Shown: positions 53,391-61,948, counted from the first letter of the stretch. The stretch: 64,000 nt of DNA from Mesorhizobium sp. M4B.F.Ca.ET.203.01.1.1 (GCF_004791025.1 NZ_SRUO01000004.1:1-64000), one strand, 5' to 3'. The notes: a model not told the origin generated them from the sequence alone. Program-made: numbers and translations.

Positions 53391-54290
53391 TCAGGTGCCG
53401 GCGACCATCATGCGCAGCCGGTTGCCCTCGGGATCGGCGCAGTCCAGCGCGCCGCCCGCCTCGCCGAAGGGCACGCCCGCCTGGCCGAGCCGCTCCGCCA
53501 CGGCGGCAAGCTCATCGGCTGCGTCGAGCACGACCGTGAAACGCTGCAGCCCCGCCGCGTCCGCTGGCGGTTCCCTCAATTCATCGCGGGCCCAGATGTT
53601 GAACGCAACCATGTGCGGGCGCCGGTCGGTGCCGCAGTCGAACAGGCCGAAGGCCCTCGACTGGATATGCGGCCGGAAGCCGAGCACGCCCACATAGAAC
53701 GCCATCAGTGTTTCGGGAGAACGGGCGCGCATATGGATATGGCCGATGAAGGCATTCGCCGGCAACCTTGCCTCAACATGACCGGAATTGCCGAGATCGC
53801 GCAGCAGGGCGCCGACATTCAGCGGCTCGAGGCCGGAATGGGCGCTGCCGTCCGTGGCGATCAGGGTGACGCGGCCATCCGGCGCCTCCTGCCTGTCGGC
53901 GAGGCGCTCCGGTGTGTCGAAGCAGATCTCGATGCCGTTGCCGGAAGGATCGGAGACGTAAAGCGATTCCGAAATCAGATGATCCTGGGCGCTGTATCTG
54001 AGGCCGGAGGCCTTGAGCCTGGCGGCGGCATGCGCGAGGTCGCGGCGCGTCGTGACGTGGATGGCGACATGGAAGAGACCGCGCCCCTTTTGCGGCAGCG
54101 CGACCTCTGCGCCTTCATGCAGCACAATAAGCGCCTTGCCGTCGACCCCAAGCCCGGCCACCGCGTCATCCTCCCCAAGCAGCGACAGCCCGACCGCATC
54201 GCGCCAGACGGGCAAGGCCGCCGTAATGTCGATCACCCTGAGATGAACCGGCCCGAGATGGGTGGCGCCTGCCAGCAGTCCGTCGCTCAT
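53391..54290 (-). CDS. Two-domain VOC protein (CatE-like, ring-cleavage dioxygenase fold)
   Basis: 299 residues with two VOC modules, the first starting near HLGPVHLRVIDITAALPVW and the second near FIGHIHMRARSPETLMAFYVGVLGF. Possible iron ligands are His185 region (GHIHMRA), HMVAFNIW and Glu in DPEGNRL. CatE-type catechol-2,3-dioxygenases share this layout. The stop is separated by 21 bases from the sulfotransferase start, so the pair may be co-transcribed. Confidence 0.85.
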   Translation of the reverse strand: MSDGLLAGATHLGPVHLRVIDITAALPVWRDAVGLSLLGEDDAVAGLGVDGKALIVLHEGAEVALPQKGRGLFHVAIHVTTRRDLAHAAARLKASGLRYSAQDHLISESLYVSDPSGNGIEICFDTPERLADRQEAPDGRVTLIATDGSAHSGLEPLNVGALLRDLGNSGHVEARLPANAFIGHIHMRARSPETLMAFYVGVLGFRPHIQSRAFGLFDCGTDRRPHMVAFNIWARDELREPPADAAGLQRFTVVLDAADELAAVAERLGQAGVPFGEAGGALDCADPEGNRLRMMVAGT

Positions 54291-54466
54291 GCCGGAATAT
54301 TAGCGGCGAATGATATGGCTGTCAGCAAAGCTGGCACGGGGACGCGGTGAGCTGCGGAAAGTTCGGTGGTCCATTCGATCCCCTGTGGCCTTCCGGCGGA
54401 AAACGAACAAGAATGGCATGCCGCCACGCCGCACGATGGCGGCCATAAATGCAGGAGGAGATGCGA

Positions 54467-54766
54467 ATGGACGAGCCCGATCGCTGGCGCAACATGGCGA
54501 GCGCGCCGAGGGATGGCAGCCGGATCCTGGTCACGGTGCGGCCGACCGAACAGGGACCGGCCGAGGTCGACATGGCCTATTGGTCGCGCGCCGACCAGCA
54601 TGGCGAAGAAGGCTGGCGCTCCTCCGACTCCCAGCCGGGCCGCGTGGTCGAATATGCCGAACCGGAATTGAAATGCTGGATGCCGCTGCCCACGGCAGGC
54701 CGGGGCTCGATGCCGAGCCCCTGGGAGGGGGAGGACGTGTCGCTGCTGGACGGCTCGGGGATTTAG
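54467..54766 (+). CDS. DUF551-like small protein
   Basis: 99 residues. WRNMASAPRDGSRILVTVRP, then VDMAYWSRADQHGEEGWRSSDS, and CWMPLP near the end match the W-x-A-P-x-D-G...ILV...W.P pattern of DUF551-like proteins, often phage- or accessory-associated. AGGAGGAGATGCGA supports the ATG at 54467. The last residues approach a repeat pair. Confidence 0.7.
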   Translation: MDEPDRWRNMASAPRDGSRILVTVRPTEQGPAEVDMAYWSRADQHGEEGWRSSDSQPGRVVEYAEPELKCWMPLPTAGRGSMPSPWEGEDVSLLDGSGI

Positions 54767-54770
54767 CGCC

Positions 54771-54923
54771 AGTCTCCCCCCTTGAGGGGGAGATGTCGCC
54801 GAAGGCGACAGAGGGGGGTCGCCGCGCGTGGAGCGCCAGCCTGATCCGCCGCAGGAGGTAGAGCCCAGTCGAACCGACCCCCTCCGCCCTGCCGGGCATC
54901 TCCCCCGCAAGGGAGGAGATTGG
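54771..54923. repeat. Inverted pair of intergenic palindromic elements with different arms
   Basis: The left copy (54771-54822) has the GTCGCCGAAGGCGACAGAGGGG arm, shown here as 20 bases: TCGCCGAAGGCGACAGAGGG. The right copy (54876-54923) has the CCGCCCTGCCGGGCAT arm. This is the same family as 973-1150, showing that the two arm types can pair. It separates the DUF551-like and Rieske genes. Confidence 0.7.
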
Positions 54924-54936
54924 CAGCTTCAACGCC

Positions 54937-55251
54937 CTACCCCACCTCCACCATTACCTCTCCCGCCTCGACCTTCGCCGGATAGGTCCTGAGATTTATG
55001 CAAGGCGGCAGGCGCTTGGCCGCGCCGGTGCGGTAGTCGAAGGCGCCGGCATGTTTCGGGCATTCCACCTCGTAGTCCATGACCAGGCCGTCGGCGATGT
55101 GCACCGCCTCGTGCGTGCACAGCCCGTCGGTGCAGAACACTTCGTTGTCGGGCGAGCGGAAGACGGCGTAGGTGCGGCCGCCATGGTCGAAGCGCCGCGC
55201 GCCTTCCTGTTCGATGTCGTCGAGGCCGCAGGCCCTGATCCAGCTGGTCAT
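54937..55251 (-). CDS. Rieske-type [2Fe-2S] ferredoxin (MocE-like)
   Basis: 104 residues. The cluster ligands are Cys45-x-His47 (CTHE) and Cys64-x2-His67 (CPKH), spaced as in small Rieske ferredoxins. FDHGGRTYAVFRSPDNEVFCTDGLCTH is the usual lead-in. It resembles MocE of rhizopine catabolism and NirD-like electron carriers. It would pass electrons to the membrane oxygenase encoded upstream. Last gene of the cluster, 74 bases after the binding-protein gene. No ferredoxin reductase is present. Confidence 0.85.
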   Translation of the reverse strand: MTSWIRACGLDDIEQEGARRFDHGGRTYAVFRSPDNEVFCTDGLCTHEAVHIADGLVMDYEVECPKHAGAFDYRTGAAKRLPPCINLRTYPAKVEAGEVMVEVG

Positions 55252-55325
55252 TCTTCTTTCCCTGTCGATTTCGGTCGAGCCTCCGGGACGGCCGTAACGA
55301 CCGCCCGGAGGGCTTGGTCGTAGGA

Positions 55326-56273
55326 TCAGTTCTTGTTGAGGTACTCGGCGGCGTTGGCCGGGGTGACCAGCTCGAACGGCACGTAGACGACGCGGTCGAC
55401 CTTCTCGCCCTTGGCGAGCGCGAGCGCGGCATCGACACCGCCGCCGCCCTGCCCGTTGGCGTTCTGGAACACCGTCACCGCAAGGTCGCCCGCCTTCATC
55501 GCCTGGAGGCCGTCCTGCGTGGCGTCGATGCCGCCGACGACGACGTTCTTCATGTCGATGCCGTTGGCCTTCAGCGCCAGGATGGCGCCGATGGCGGATT
55601 CGTCATTGTTGGCGATGACGGCATCCGGCGCCTGGCCGGCGGTCAGCCAGTTGGTCATCAGGTTCTGCGCATTGTCGCGCGACCACTCGGAGGACTGCTT
55701 GTCGGTCACCTTGATGAAATTGCACATGTCGGTCGAAAAGACCTGCTCGACATCCTTGGTGCGCTGCAGCGCTGCCTGGTGCACCAGGCTGCCCATGACG
55801 ATGTAGGCGGTGGCGCCCGATGACTTGCCCTTGGCGCGCAGCATCTTGCAGACTTCGAAGGCCTCCAGCGTGCCGGACTCGACCTCGTTCGAGCCGACAT
55901 AGACCTGCTTCTCCGGGAGGTTCGCCATGTCGGTCGGTTCGAGGTTGACGAAGACCAGCGGAATGCCGGCCTTGGCGGCCTCCTCGCTCAGCGACTTCGA
56001 GGCGTTGGTGTCGACCAGGGTGACGATGATGGCGTCGACGCCGCTGGCGATGAAGTTCTTCACCTGATCGAGCTGCTTGGCGACGTCGTTCTGCGCGTCC
56101 TCGACCTGGATGTCGGCGCCCTTTTCCTTGGCGCGGGCCTGCATGCCGTTCTTCAGCAGCGTCTGGAAGTTGTTGTCGAAATTGACGATCGAGACGCCGA
56201 TCTTGGCGGCGAAGGCGGTTGCCGGCATCGCCATCAGCGCGGCAAGCGCGGTCGAGATCAGAAGTTTCTTCAC
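55326..56273 (-). CDS. Periplasmic sugar-binding protein (RbsB/MocB-like)
   Basis: 315 residues. Signal peptide about 1-22 (KKLLISTALAALMAMPATAFA-A). A type I periplasmic-binding fold follows (IGVSIVNFDNNFQTLLKNGM; IIVTLVDTNASKSLSEEAAKAGIPLVFVN; ANNDESAIGAILALKANGI). It is of the ribose/inositol class that includes MocB. No permease or ATPase accompanies it, so uptake must use a distant transporter or the protein acts in sensing. A GGGAGGAAACCCGTG-type leader precedes the ATG. Confidence 0.88.
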   Translation of the reverse strand: MKKLLISTALAALMAMPATAFAAKIGVSIVNFDNNFQTLLKNGMQARAKEKGADIQVEDAQNDVAKQLDQVKNFIASGVDAIIVTLVDTNASKSLSEEAAKAGIPLVFVNLEPTDMANLPEKQVYVGSNEVESGTLEAFEVCKMLRAKGKSSGATAYIVMGSLVHQAALQRTKDVEQVFSTDMCNFIKVTDKQSSEWSRDNAQNLMTNWLTAGQAPDAVIANNDESAIGAILALKANGIDMKNVVVGGIDATQDGLQAMKAGDLAVTVFQNANGQGGGGVDAALALAKGEKVDRVVYVPFELVTPANAAEYLNKN

Positions 56274-56351
56274 GGGTTTCCTCCCTTTGCAGATGGGTGC
56301 CGGTTCACCCGCTTTGTCTCCGGCCCTTTCGGGATAGGGTTCACTGGGCTG

Positions 56352-57359
56352 TCATTTGGCGGCGGCGTTGGCGCGCGCCTTCTTCTTCTCGTAGCGGGCC
56401 TGCATGCGGGCCTCGCCGTCCTTGCTGCCGTCGTGGAAGGTGCCGAGCCAGCGGTCGAACGGGATCAGGCCGTCGCCGTAGTTCACCTCGAAATATTTGT
56501 GGTGCAGGTAGTGGATGTAGGCGTGGCTATCGACGCTCGCGTCCTCGGTCAGTTCCACCTTGTCGAAGCCGACATGGCCGGGAATGGCGCCGAAGCCGGC
56601 ATAGTGGAGCTGGTAGAGCGCGAGCAGCGGGTTGGACGGGATGATCAAGTGCCAGAAGGCGACGCCGAGATAGCCGAGCTGCTCCACCGGGTGCATCGAC
56701 AGCGACGACCAGGGCGACGGGTTGACCGAATTGTGGTGCACCGAATGCACCCATTTGTAGAGCGGCCCCCAGTGGATCGTCCGGTGCAGCAGGAAGAAAT
56801 GCGTCTCGTGGATGATCGGCACCACCAGCGCCAGCAGGAACAGGTAGAGCGGGTGCTCGGCGAAGCTCAGCCACGGCACGTAGCCATTGGCGTAGGCATG
56901 GAGGATGGCGACCTCGATCGCCGTCCAGATCGGCATGCCGGTGCCGAAGGTGCGCAGCATGTTGTCGAGGTTCTGGTTCTCGAAGAAAAAGGCCTTGCTC
57001 TTCTGCTCCGACGGCCATTTGCCGTTGTATTTGAAGCGGTTGCCCTGGGCTCTCAAAATGTAGAGTCGAAGTTCGAAGACGCCGAAGAAGACGAGCAGCG
57101 CTGCGCAGTTGACGACGAACAGCCAAAGGATCCAGCCGACGGAAAACGTCTTCATCACCTCGACGTCGGGCAGCACGAAGCGCCACCACGCCACCGCCGA
57201 CAGCGCGAACAGCACATTGTAGGGCAGAAAGTAACTCGGCAGCCATTTCAGCACCGCCAGCGGCCGCGGGGGGTAGGCGAAGAGCGGCGCGGTGCCGGCC
57301 GGCTCGTTCGGCGCCCAGTCGCCTCGCTTGTTGCGCGTGCCGTATTGCAAGTCGTCCAT
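56352..57359 (-). CDS. Membrane di-iron oxygenase of the sterol desaturase/fatty acid hydroxylase family (MocD-like)
   Basis: 335 residues with about five predicted transmembrane helices (VLFALSAVAWWRFVL; VGWILWLFVVNCAALLVFF; LYLFLLALVVPII). The histidine boxes are complete: HETHF, HRTIH (192-196, HX3H), HSVHH (205-209, HX2HH) and HYLHH (283-287, HX2HH). It should hydroxylate or O-demethylate a substrate using O2 and electrons from the Rieske protein. By neighbourhood it resembles MocD of rhizopine degradation. ATG 57359 begins the conserved part. Confidence 0.85.
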   Translation of the reverse strand: MDDLQYGTRNKRGDWAPNEPAGTAPLFAYPPRPLAVLKWLPSYFLPYNVLFALSAVAWWRFVLPDVEVMKTFSVGWILWLFVVNCAALLVFFGVFELRLYILRAQGNRFKYNGKWPSEQKSKAFFFENQNLDNMLRTFGTGMPIWTAIEVAILHAYANGYVPWLSFAEHPLYLFLLALVVPIIHETHFFLLHRTIHWGPLYKWVHSVHHNSVNPSPWSSLSMHPVEQLGYLGVAFWHLIIPSNPLLALYQLHYAGFGAIPGHVGFDKVELTEDASVDSHAYIHYLHHKYFEVNYGDGLIPFDRWLGTFHDGSKDGEARMQARYEKKKARANAAAK

Positions 57360-57383
57360 GGCTGACCTCACAGGGCCCCGGTT

Positions 57384-58175
57384 TCACAAAGATTGAGAGA
57401 GGGTGAGGAAGCGGTCGTAGGCGGCATCGTCCATGTCGACCTGGTGCTTCGCCTCGGGATAGGCGCCGGCCGCCACGTCGCGGCCGAAGGCGCGGAAGGC
57501 AGCAATACGCTTTTCCTGCAGCTCGGCCTCCAGCGTGACGAAGTCGGCGTAGCGCTTGGCGTGGCGCGGATAGTGGCCAGCATGGGTGCCGAGCACATCG
57601 CAGGAGAACAGATATTGCGTGTCGCAGGCCGTACCGCAGCCCATGCCCATGGTGGTCAGCGGGGTGGCGCGCGTGATGTGGTCGGCGAGCCTGACCGGCA
57701 CCACCTCGACCTCGACGCAGGCCGCGCCCGCATTCTCGATGTCCTTTACCGCGCGCAGCACTTTGAAGGCTTCGTCCGCGGTGCGCCCGACAGCGCGGAA
57801 ATTCGTCCAGGTGGCGCGGTTCGGCACCAGGCCGACATGGCCGGTGACCGGGATGCCCTCCGCCGCCATGGCCTCGATGAAGCGCGGCGAATGCGAGCAA
57901 TAGACCGCATCGGCGCCGCGCTTCATCATGGCGAAGCCCAGCCGCACCGCCTCATCGGGCGAGGCGACCGCGCCGTGCGGCATGCCGACGGAGAGGAAGG
58001 CGAAGGGTGCCGCCTGGCGGATCAATTCCAGATTGTGGTCGGGCTCACAGGACAGGATGACGATGTCGCAGGCTACCGCGGCGGCCGCCTCGGCCGGCGT
58101 GTCGACATGCAGTTGCAGCCATTTGCGGCCGCCCTTCTGGCTTTGCAGGTCGCTGACTGTCAGCCGTCTCGTCAC
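57384..58175 (-). CDS. Divergent ketopantoate hydroxymethyltransferase (PanB)-like protein
   Basis: 263 residues, TIM barrel. GHVGLVPN, KVLRAVKDIENAGAACVEVEVVP and TTMGMGCGTACDTQYLF align with PanB, and Glu157 (VEVVP) matches the catalytic Glu of PanB. The early magnesium-binding part differs: PanB's VGDSLG is replaced by ILSCEPDH and no clear aspartate pair is seen. It is probably not the pantothenate enzyme but may use a one-carbon or 2-oxo acid substrate. GTG start with GGGAGG eight bases upstream. Twenty-four bases before the oxygenase gene. Confidence 0.82.
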   Translation of the reverse strand: MTRRLTVSDLQSQKGGRKWLQLHVDTPAEAAAAVACDIVILSCEPDHNLELIRQAAPFAFLSVGMPHGAVASPDEAVRLGFAMMKRGADAVYCSHSPRFIEAMAAEGIPVTGHVGLVPNRATWTNFRAVGRTADEAFKVLRAVKDIENAGAACVEVEVVPVRLADHITRATPLTTMGMGCGTACDTQYLFSCDVLGTHAGHYPRHAKRYADFVTLEAELQEKRIAAFRAFGRDVAAGAYPEAKHQVDMDDAAYDRFLTLSQSL

Positions 58176-58221
58176 AAATGCATCCTCCCGTTCGCGGGCG
58201 GACGATCGCAGGTAGGAAAGA

Positions 58222-58371
58222 GCCCCCTCACCCGGATTGCCTGCCGATCTGTGAAGGACAGATCGTAGCCATCCGACCTCTTCCCGAAGGAAGAGGGAGA
58301 TCCTCGGTGCCGCCGCCCGCCTCTTCTCCGAAACGGCAAAAGGTGCAGGTGAAGCGGCCGGATGAGGGGGC
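58222..58371. repeat. Dispersed repeat with outer arms GCCCCCTCA / TGAGGGGGC
   Basis: The outer arms GCCCCCTCACCCG (58222) and CGGATGAGGGGGC (58359-58371) bracket about 130 bp. Inside is a hairpin CCTCTTCC-CGAA-GGAAGAGG (58277-58296). The general form is a common Mesorhizobium-like repeat. It lies between the LacI gene and the PanB-like gene. No gene here; the cluster's promoter for the metabolic genes may lie in or beside it. Confidence 0.65.
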
Positions 58372-58458
58372 GAACTTCACATGCCATCGCCCTTCCGTTC
58401 ACGGGCGAGTTAGCACCGCGACGGCGGCGAAAGCTCCCGGTTCCTTGATCAAATCAGA

Positions 58459-59463
58459 TCAAAGGTTCTCGGCGGTGAAGGTGACGAAGCGGATCGGCGG
58501 ATTGTCGACCGGCAGGTCGTGCAGGTTCAGCGCCGCGAGCACAAGGTCTATGGCGCGGCGCGCCTGAGCTTCGGGCGACTGGTCGAGCACGACGTCCATC
58601 GTGCCCTCGCGCAAGGCGCGCGTGCTGCGCTCGGTCAGTTCGTGACCGACGAAGAAGATGTCGCGGCCCCTCGAGTGGCGGCGCAGCACCTCGTTCAGCG
58701 CCGTGTTGGCGCCGCCGGCATTGTAGAGGCCGGCAAGGTCCGGCCAGCGCTTCAGTGCCTCGTGCAATTGTTCGGCGTTGCGGTCGCCATCGTCATGGCC
58801 GAACAGCGCCGCGACCGGCTCGAACTCAACGCCAGCCTCGATCAGATAGTCGAAGAAGCCGCGCACGCGGTCGCGGTGGACGCGGTAGATCTGGCTGTGG
58901 CAGATGGCGACGACCTTGCCCGGCCGGCGCTGCATGCGTGCCATCAGCAGGCCGGCCATGCGGCCGGCGGCGTAATTGTCGATGCCGACATAGGTGCTTT
59001 TGGTGCCGGATATCTGGGTGACGATCTGCACCGTCGGGATCCTTTCGCCCTCGAGCTGGCGAAGCGCGGCGCTGACCAGCGGATGGTCCGGCACGGCGAG
59101 GATCAGACCGGCGCGGCGCATCTCCGGATCGAGGATGCGCGCGGCGATCTCGGCCGGGTTGGCCTCGTCGAGGAAGGTGCGGTGGACGGCAATGGTGCGG
59201 TCGAGCGTGGCGGCGATGCGCTCGAAGGCGCGCGAGAGCCTGGCGAAGAAAGTCGCGTCCGGCCTGACCAGGATCACCTCGATGCGGATGACGCCGCGAT
59301 GCGCCTCGGGCAGACGGCGCGGATAGTCGAGCGAGCGCGCCGCCGCCACCACCTTCTCGACGGTCTCAGGGCGCACCCCGCCTCTGCCGTTCAGCACGCG
59401 CTCGACGGTCGCCGTGCCGACGCCGGCACGGCGGGCGATCTCGAGGAAGGTAGGCTTTGGAAT
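58459..59463 (-). CDS. LacI-family regulator with an apparent ATT start codon
   Basis: 334 residues if started at ATT 59463-59461. The HTH is encoded upstream of the first ATG-like codon: PKPTFLEIARRAGVGTATVERVLNGRGGVRPETVEKV in two runs. The sugar-binding effector domain follows (IEVILVRPDATFFARL; VGIDNYAAGRMAGLLMARM). AGGAG lies seven bases before the ATT, exactly where a start codon is expected, and no ATG, GTG or TTG is available there. The internal start at 59397 would remove most of the HTH. It lies first in the moc-like cluster and probably controls it. Confidence 0.8.
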   Translation of the reverse strand: MPKPTFLEIARRAGVGTATVERVLNGRGGVRPETVEKVVAAARSLDYPRRLPEAHRGVIRIEVILVRPDATFFARLSRAFERIAATLDRTIAVHRTFLDEANPAEIAARILDPEMRRAGLILAVPDHPLVSAALRQLEGERIPTVQIVTQISGTKSTYVGIDNYAAGRMAGLLMARMQRRPGKVVAICHSQIYRVHRDRVRGFFDYLIEAGVEFEPVAALFGHDDGDRNAEQLHEALKRWPDLAGLYNAGGANTALNEVLRRHSRGRDIFFVGHELTERSTRALREGTMDVVLDQSPEAQARRAIDLVLAALNLHDLPVDNPPIRFVTFTAENL

Positions 59464-59499
59464 GGGCGGACTCCTGGATGTGTAACGACGGAACCTAGT

Positions 59500-59522
59500 C
59501 CTTCTCCCCGTGCCGGAGAAGG
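59500..59522. other. 8-bp stem-loop upstream of LacI gene
   Basis: CCTTCTCC (59500-59507) and GGAGAAGG (59515-59522) pair around a 7-base loop, 37 bases before the proposed LacI start. It may be a repeat fragment or a regulator site. Confidence 0.4.
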
Positions 59523-59643
59523 TGCCTCCCCATCAGCGAATGCTAATTGACAGCCAAGTGGAAACGGCGCTGATTGGTGCTCGCATAGATCGCACCAGAC
59601 GGGCGATTTCGACCCGCCGGGCGCCACCTTGGGAGGGTCCGCA

Positions 59644-59916
59644 ATGCCAACGATCATCGGCCATCACAACATCACGAAAGGCGCCAAGCACTGGCTCACG
59701 TCGCCGAAGCGCAAGGAGATTTTCGGCGCGCTCGGAATCACCAACATCCGCACCTTCGTCGATCCGCAGAACCCGAACCGGGTGGCGCTGATGATGGACG
59801 TTCCGGACATGGACAAGCTGGCGGCCCTGATGCAGAGCAAGGCAGCCGCCGATGCCATGGAATTCGACGGCGTGGTACCGGAATCGCTGGTGATCCTGGT
59901 GGAAGAAAAGGGATAG
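59644..59916 (+). CDS. Small ferredoxin-like-fold hypothetical protein (90 aa)
   Basis: 90 residues: PTIIGHHNITKGAKHWLTSPKRKEIFGALG, then IRTFVDPQNPNRVALMMDVPDMDKLAALM and VVPESLVILVEEKG. The alternating pattern suggests an antibiotic-monooxygenase-like alpha/beta fold without clear catalytic residues. GGGAGGGTCCGCA supports ATG 59644. Function unknown. Confidence 0.7.
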   Translation: MPTIIGHHNITKGAKHWLTSPKRKEIFGALGITNIRTFVDPQNPNRVALMMDVPDMDKLAALMQSKAAADAMEFDGVVPESLVILVEEKG

Positions 59917-60080
59917 CCGGCTCGCGTCCTGGGTTCGGGCGGCTCAACCAACCAGGCTGGATAAGCGAGATAGGTCCGGCGTAGCCGCATATGGCGCCGG
60001 ACGCCTTTCGGTCGAAAACGAGCCGAAACAAGCAATCATATGCTAGCCTTGCCAGCCATCAAACGGACGGGGGAATAGAA

Positions 60081-60893
60081 ATGCTGGAAACCGACAAGGT
60101 GTTCGCCGGCTCTGTTCCGGAAAACTACGACCGCCATATGGTGCCGTTGATCTTCGAGCCCTACGCAGTGGATCTCGCGCGACGGGCGGCGGCGCTGTCG
60201 CCCGGCGCCGTCCTGGAGACCGCAGCCGGCACCGGGGTCGTCACCCGCGCGCTGGCGCCAAAACTGCCGGTCGGCGCAAGCTATGTCGTGACCGACCTCA
60301 ACCAGCCGATGCTCGACTATGCCGCCGCGCGGCAAGGCCCCGACAGCCGCATCCAATGGCGCCAGGCGGATGCGCTGGCGCTGCCGTTCGAGGACGCGGC
60401 CTTCGATCTCGTCTGTTGTCAGTTCGGCGCGATGTTCTTTCCCGACCGCACGGCCGGCTATCGCGAAGCAAGGCGCGTCCTGAAGCCCGGAGGACGCTTT
60501 TTGTTCAACGTGTGGGATCGCATCGAGGAGAATGTCTTTGCGCATGACGTGACGAATGCGCTTGCCAAAATCTTTCCCAACGATCCGCCGCGCTTCCTGG
60601 CGCGCACGCCGCACGGCTACCACGACAAGGACCTGATCCGCAGAGACGTCGAGGCCGCGGGGTTCTCACATGTGGCGATCGAGACGATAGCCGAACAAAG
60701 CCGCGCATCCTCGCCGCGCGTTCCGGCCGTCGCCTATTGCCAGGGAACGCTGCTGCGCAACGAGATCGAGGCCAGAGACGCGGGAAAACTGCAAGCCGCG
60801 ACCGACCATGCCGAAGCCGTGATCAAGGACAGACACGGAAGCGGCGCGGTCGCCGCCAAGATCCAGGCGCATGTGATCGTGGCGATGGCGTAG
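60081..60893 (+). CDS. Class I SAM-dependent methyltransferase (UbiE/Coq5-like)
   Basis: 270 residues. Motif I VLETAAGTGVVTRAL, the acidic motif II VTDLNQPML, then WRQADALALPFEDAAFDLVCCQFGAMFF and REARRVLKPGGRFLFNVWD place it in the methyltransferase 11 group. Small-molecule target unknown. The first 30 codons of the longer reading have no homology; ATG 60081 follows GGGGGAATAGAA. Confidence 0.85.
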   Translation: MLETDKVFAGSVPENYDRHMVPLIFEPYAVDLARRAAALSPGAVLETAAGTGVVTRALAPKLPVGASYVVTDLNQPMLDYAAARQGPDSRIQWRQADALALPFEDAAFDLVCCQFGAMFFPDRTAGYREARRVLKPGGRFLFNVWDRIEENVFAHDVTNALAKIFPNDPPRFLARTPHGYHDKDLIRRDVEAAGFSHVAIETIAEQSRASSPRVPAVAYCQGTLLRNEIEARDAGKLQAATDHAEAVIKDRHGSGAVAAKIQAHVIVAMA

Positions 60894-60940
60894 CGATAGG
60901 CCAATCGCCAACGGTGCAGAAAAGGCGCCTTCGGCGAAGC

Positions 60941-60966
60941 GCTAATCTCCCCACGATGGGGGAGAT
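60941..60966. repeat. Short copy of the ATCTCCCC...GGGGGAGAT palindrome
   Basis: CTAATCTCCCCACGATGGGGGAGATCAG contains only the hairpin core of the larger element family; the flanking arms are missing. It lies between the convergent methyltransferase and aldo/keto reductase genes, where it could serve as a shared transcript-end hairpin. Confidence 0.55.
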
Positions 60967-60982
60967 CAGCTGTTTCAACGCC

Positions 60983-61813
60983 TCAGAACAAAAACGCCGC
61001 CGTCGCCGGATCCGGCCCGGTGCGGCCGTCTTGTGAGTCCATGCCGCGGATGGTCTCAAGGTCCCTGCCATCGAGCGCGAAATCGAAGACGTCGAAATTG
61101 GCGGCGATGCGGTCCTGGTGGTTCGACTTCGGAATGACGATCAGCCCCTCCTGCAGGTGCCAGCGGATGATCACCTGCGCCACCGACTTGCCGTGCTTCT
61201 CGGCGATTGCCCCGAGCGTCGGATCGGCAAGCAGCCGGCCGCTGCCCAGCGGGCTCCAGCTCTCGATCTTGATGTCGTGCCTGGCGTGAAAATCACGCTT
61301 GTCGCGCTGCTGGAAGCGAGGGTGCAGCTCGATCTGGTTGACGGTCGGCGTAACGCCGGTCTCGCCGATGATGCGCTCCAGATGGTCCTGGTTGAAGTTC
61401 GACACGCCGACCGATTTTATCCGGCCGGCCTTCCGCAATTCGACCAGCGTCTTCCAGGCTTCGACATACTTGCCCTGGCTCGGCACTGGCCAGTGGATGA
61501 GGAAGAGATCGATCTGGTCGATGCCGAGCTTTTGCATCGTGTCGTCGAAAGCGCGCAGCGCGGCATCGCGCTGGTGCGCACCGTTGCGCAGCTTGGATGT
61601 GATGAACAACTCGGCCCTCGGCACGCCAGCCGCGCGGATCGCCTCGCCGACGCCTTCCTCGTTGCGGTAGCCCTCGGCGGTGTCGATCAGCCGGTAGCCG
61701 GCCTCGATCCCCCAGCGCACGACCTTGGCGGTGGTGCCCGGGTCGACCTGCCAGACGCCCAGACCGATTTGGGGGATGGCGGAGCCGTCGTTCAATGTCA
61801 GCCGTTCAGGCAT
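60983..61813 (-). CDS. Aldo/keto reductase (2,5-diketo-D-gluconate reductase-like)
   Basis: 276 residues. Catalytic tetrad Asp44 and Tyr49 (LIDTAEGYRN), Lys74 (SKLRN) and His107 (LIHWPV). The cofactor end VIPKSNHQDRIAANFDVFDFAL is typical of AKR5-like enzymes that reduce sugars, keto acids or methylglyoxal with NADPH. AGAAGGACATACGC precedes ATG 61813. Alone on its strand. Confidence 0.88.
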   Translation of the reverse strand: MPERLTLNDGSAIPQIGLGVWQVDPGTTAKVVRWGIEAGYRLIDTAEGYRNEEGVGEAIRAAGVPRAELFITSKLRNGAHQRDAALRAFDDTMQKLGIDQIDLFLIHWPVPSQGKYVEAWKTLVELRKAGRIKSVGVSNFNQDHLERIIGETGVTPTVNQIELHPRFQQRDKRDFHARHDIKIESWSPLGSGRLLADPTLGAIAEKHGKSVAQVIIRWHLQEGLIVIPKSNHQDRIAANFDVFDFALDGRDLETIRGMDSQDGRTGPDPATAAFLF

Positions 61814-61948
61814 GCGTATGTCCTTCTGCAATCATGTTTGCCCCGCGCCCTATCTAGGCTGCGCTCCCGGCAATGCGAGTCGATGACACGTTTGTGTATT
61901 TGCGGAACGGTCGGCGGCTAAGCGCACACGGCCCATTTCGACCGCACT

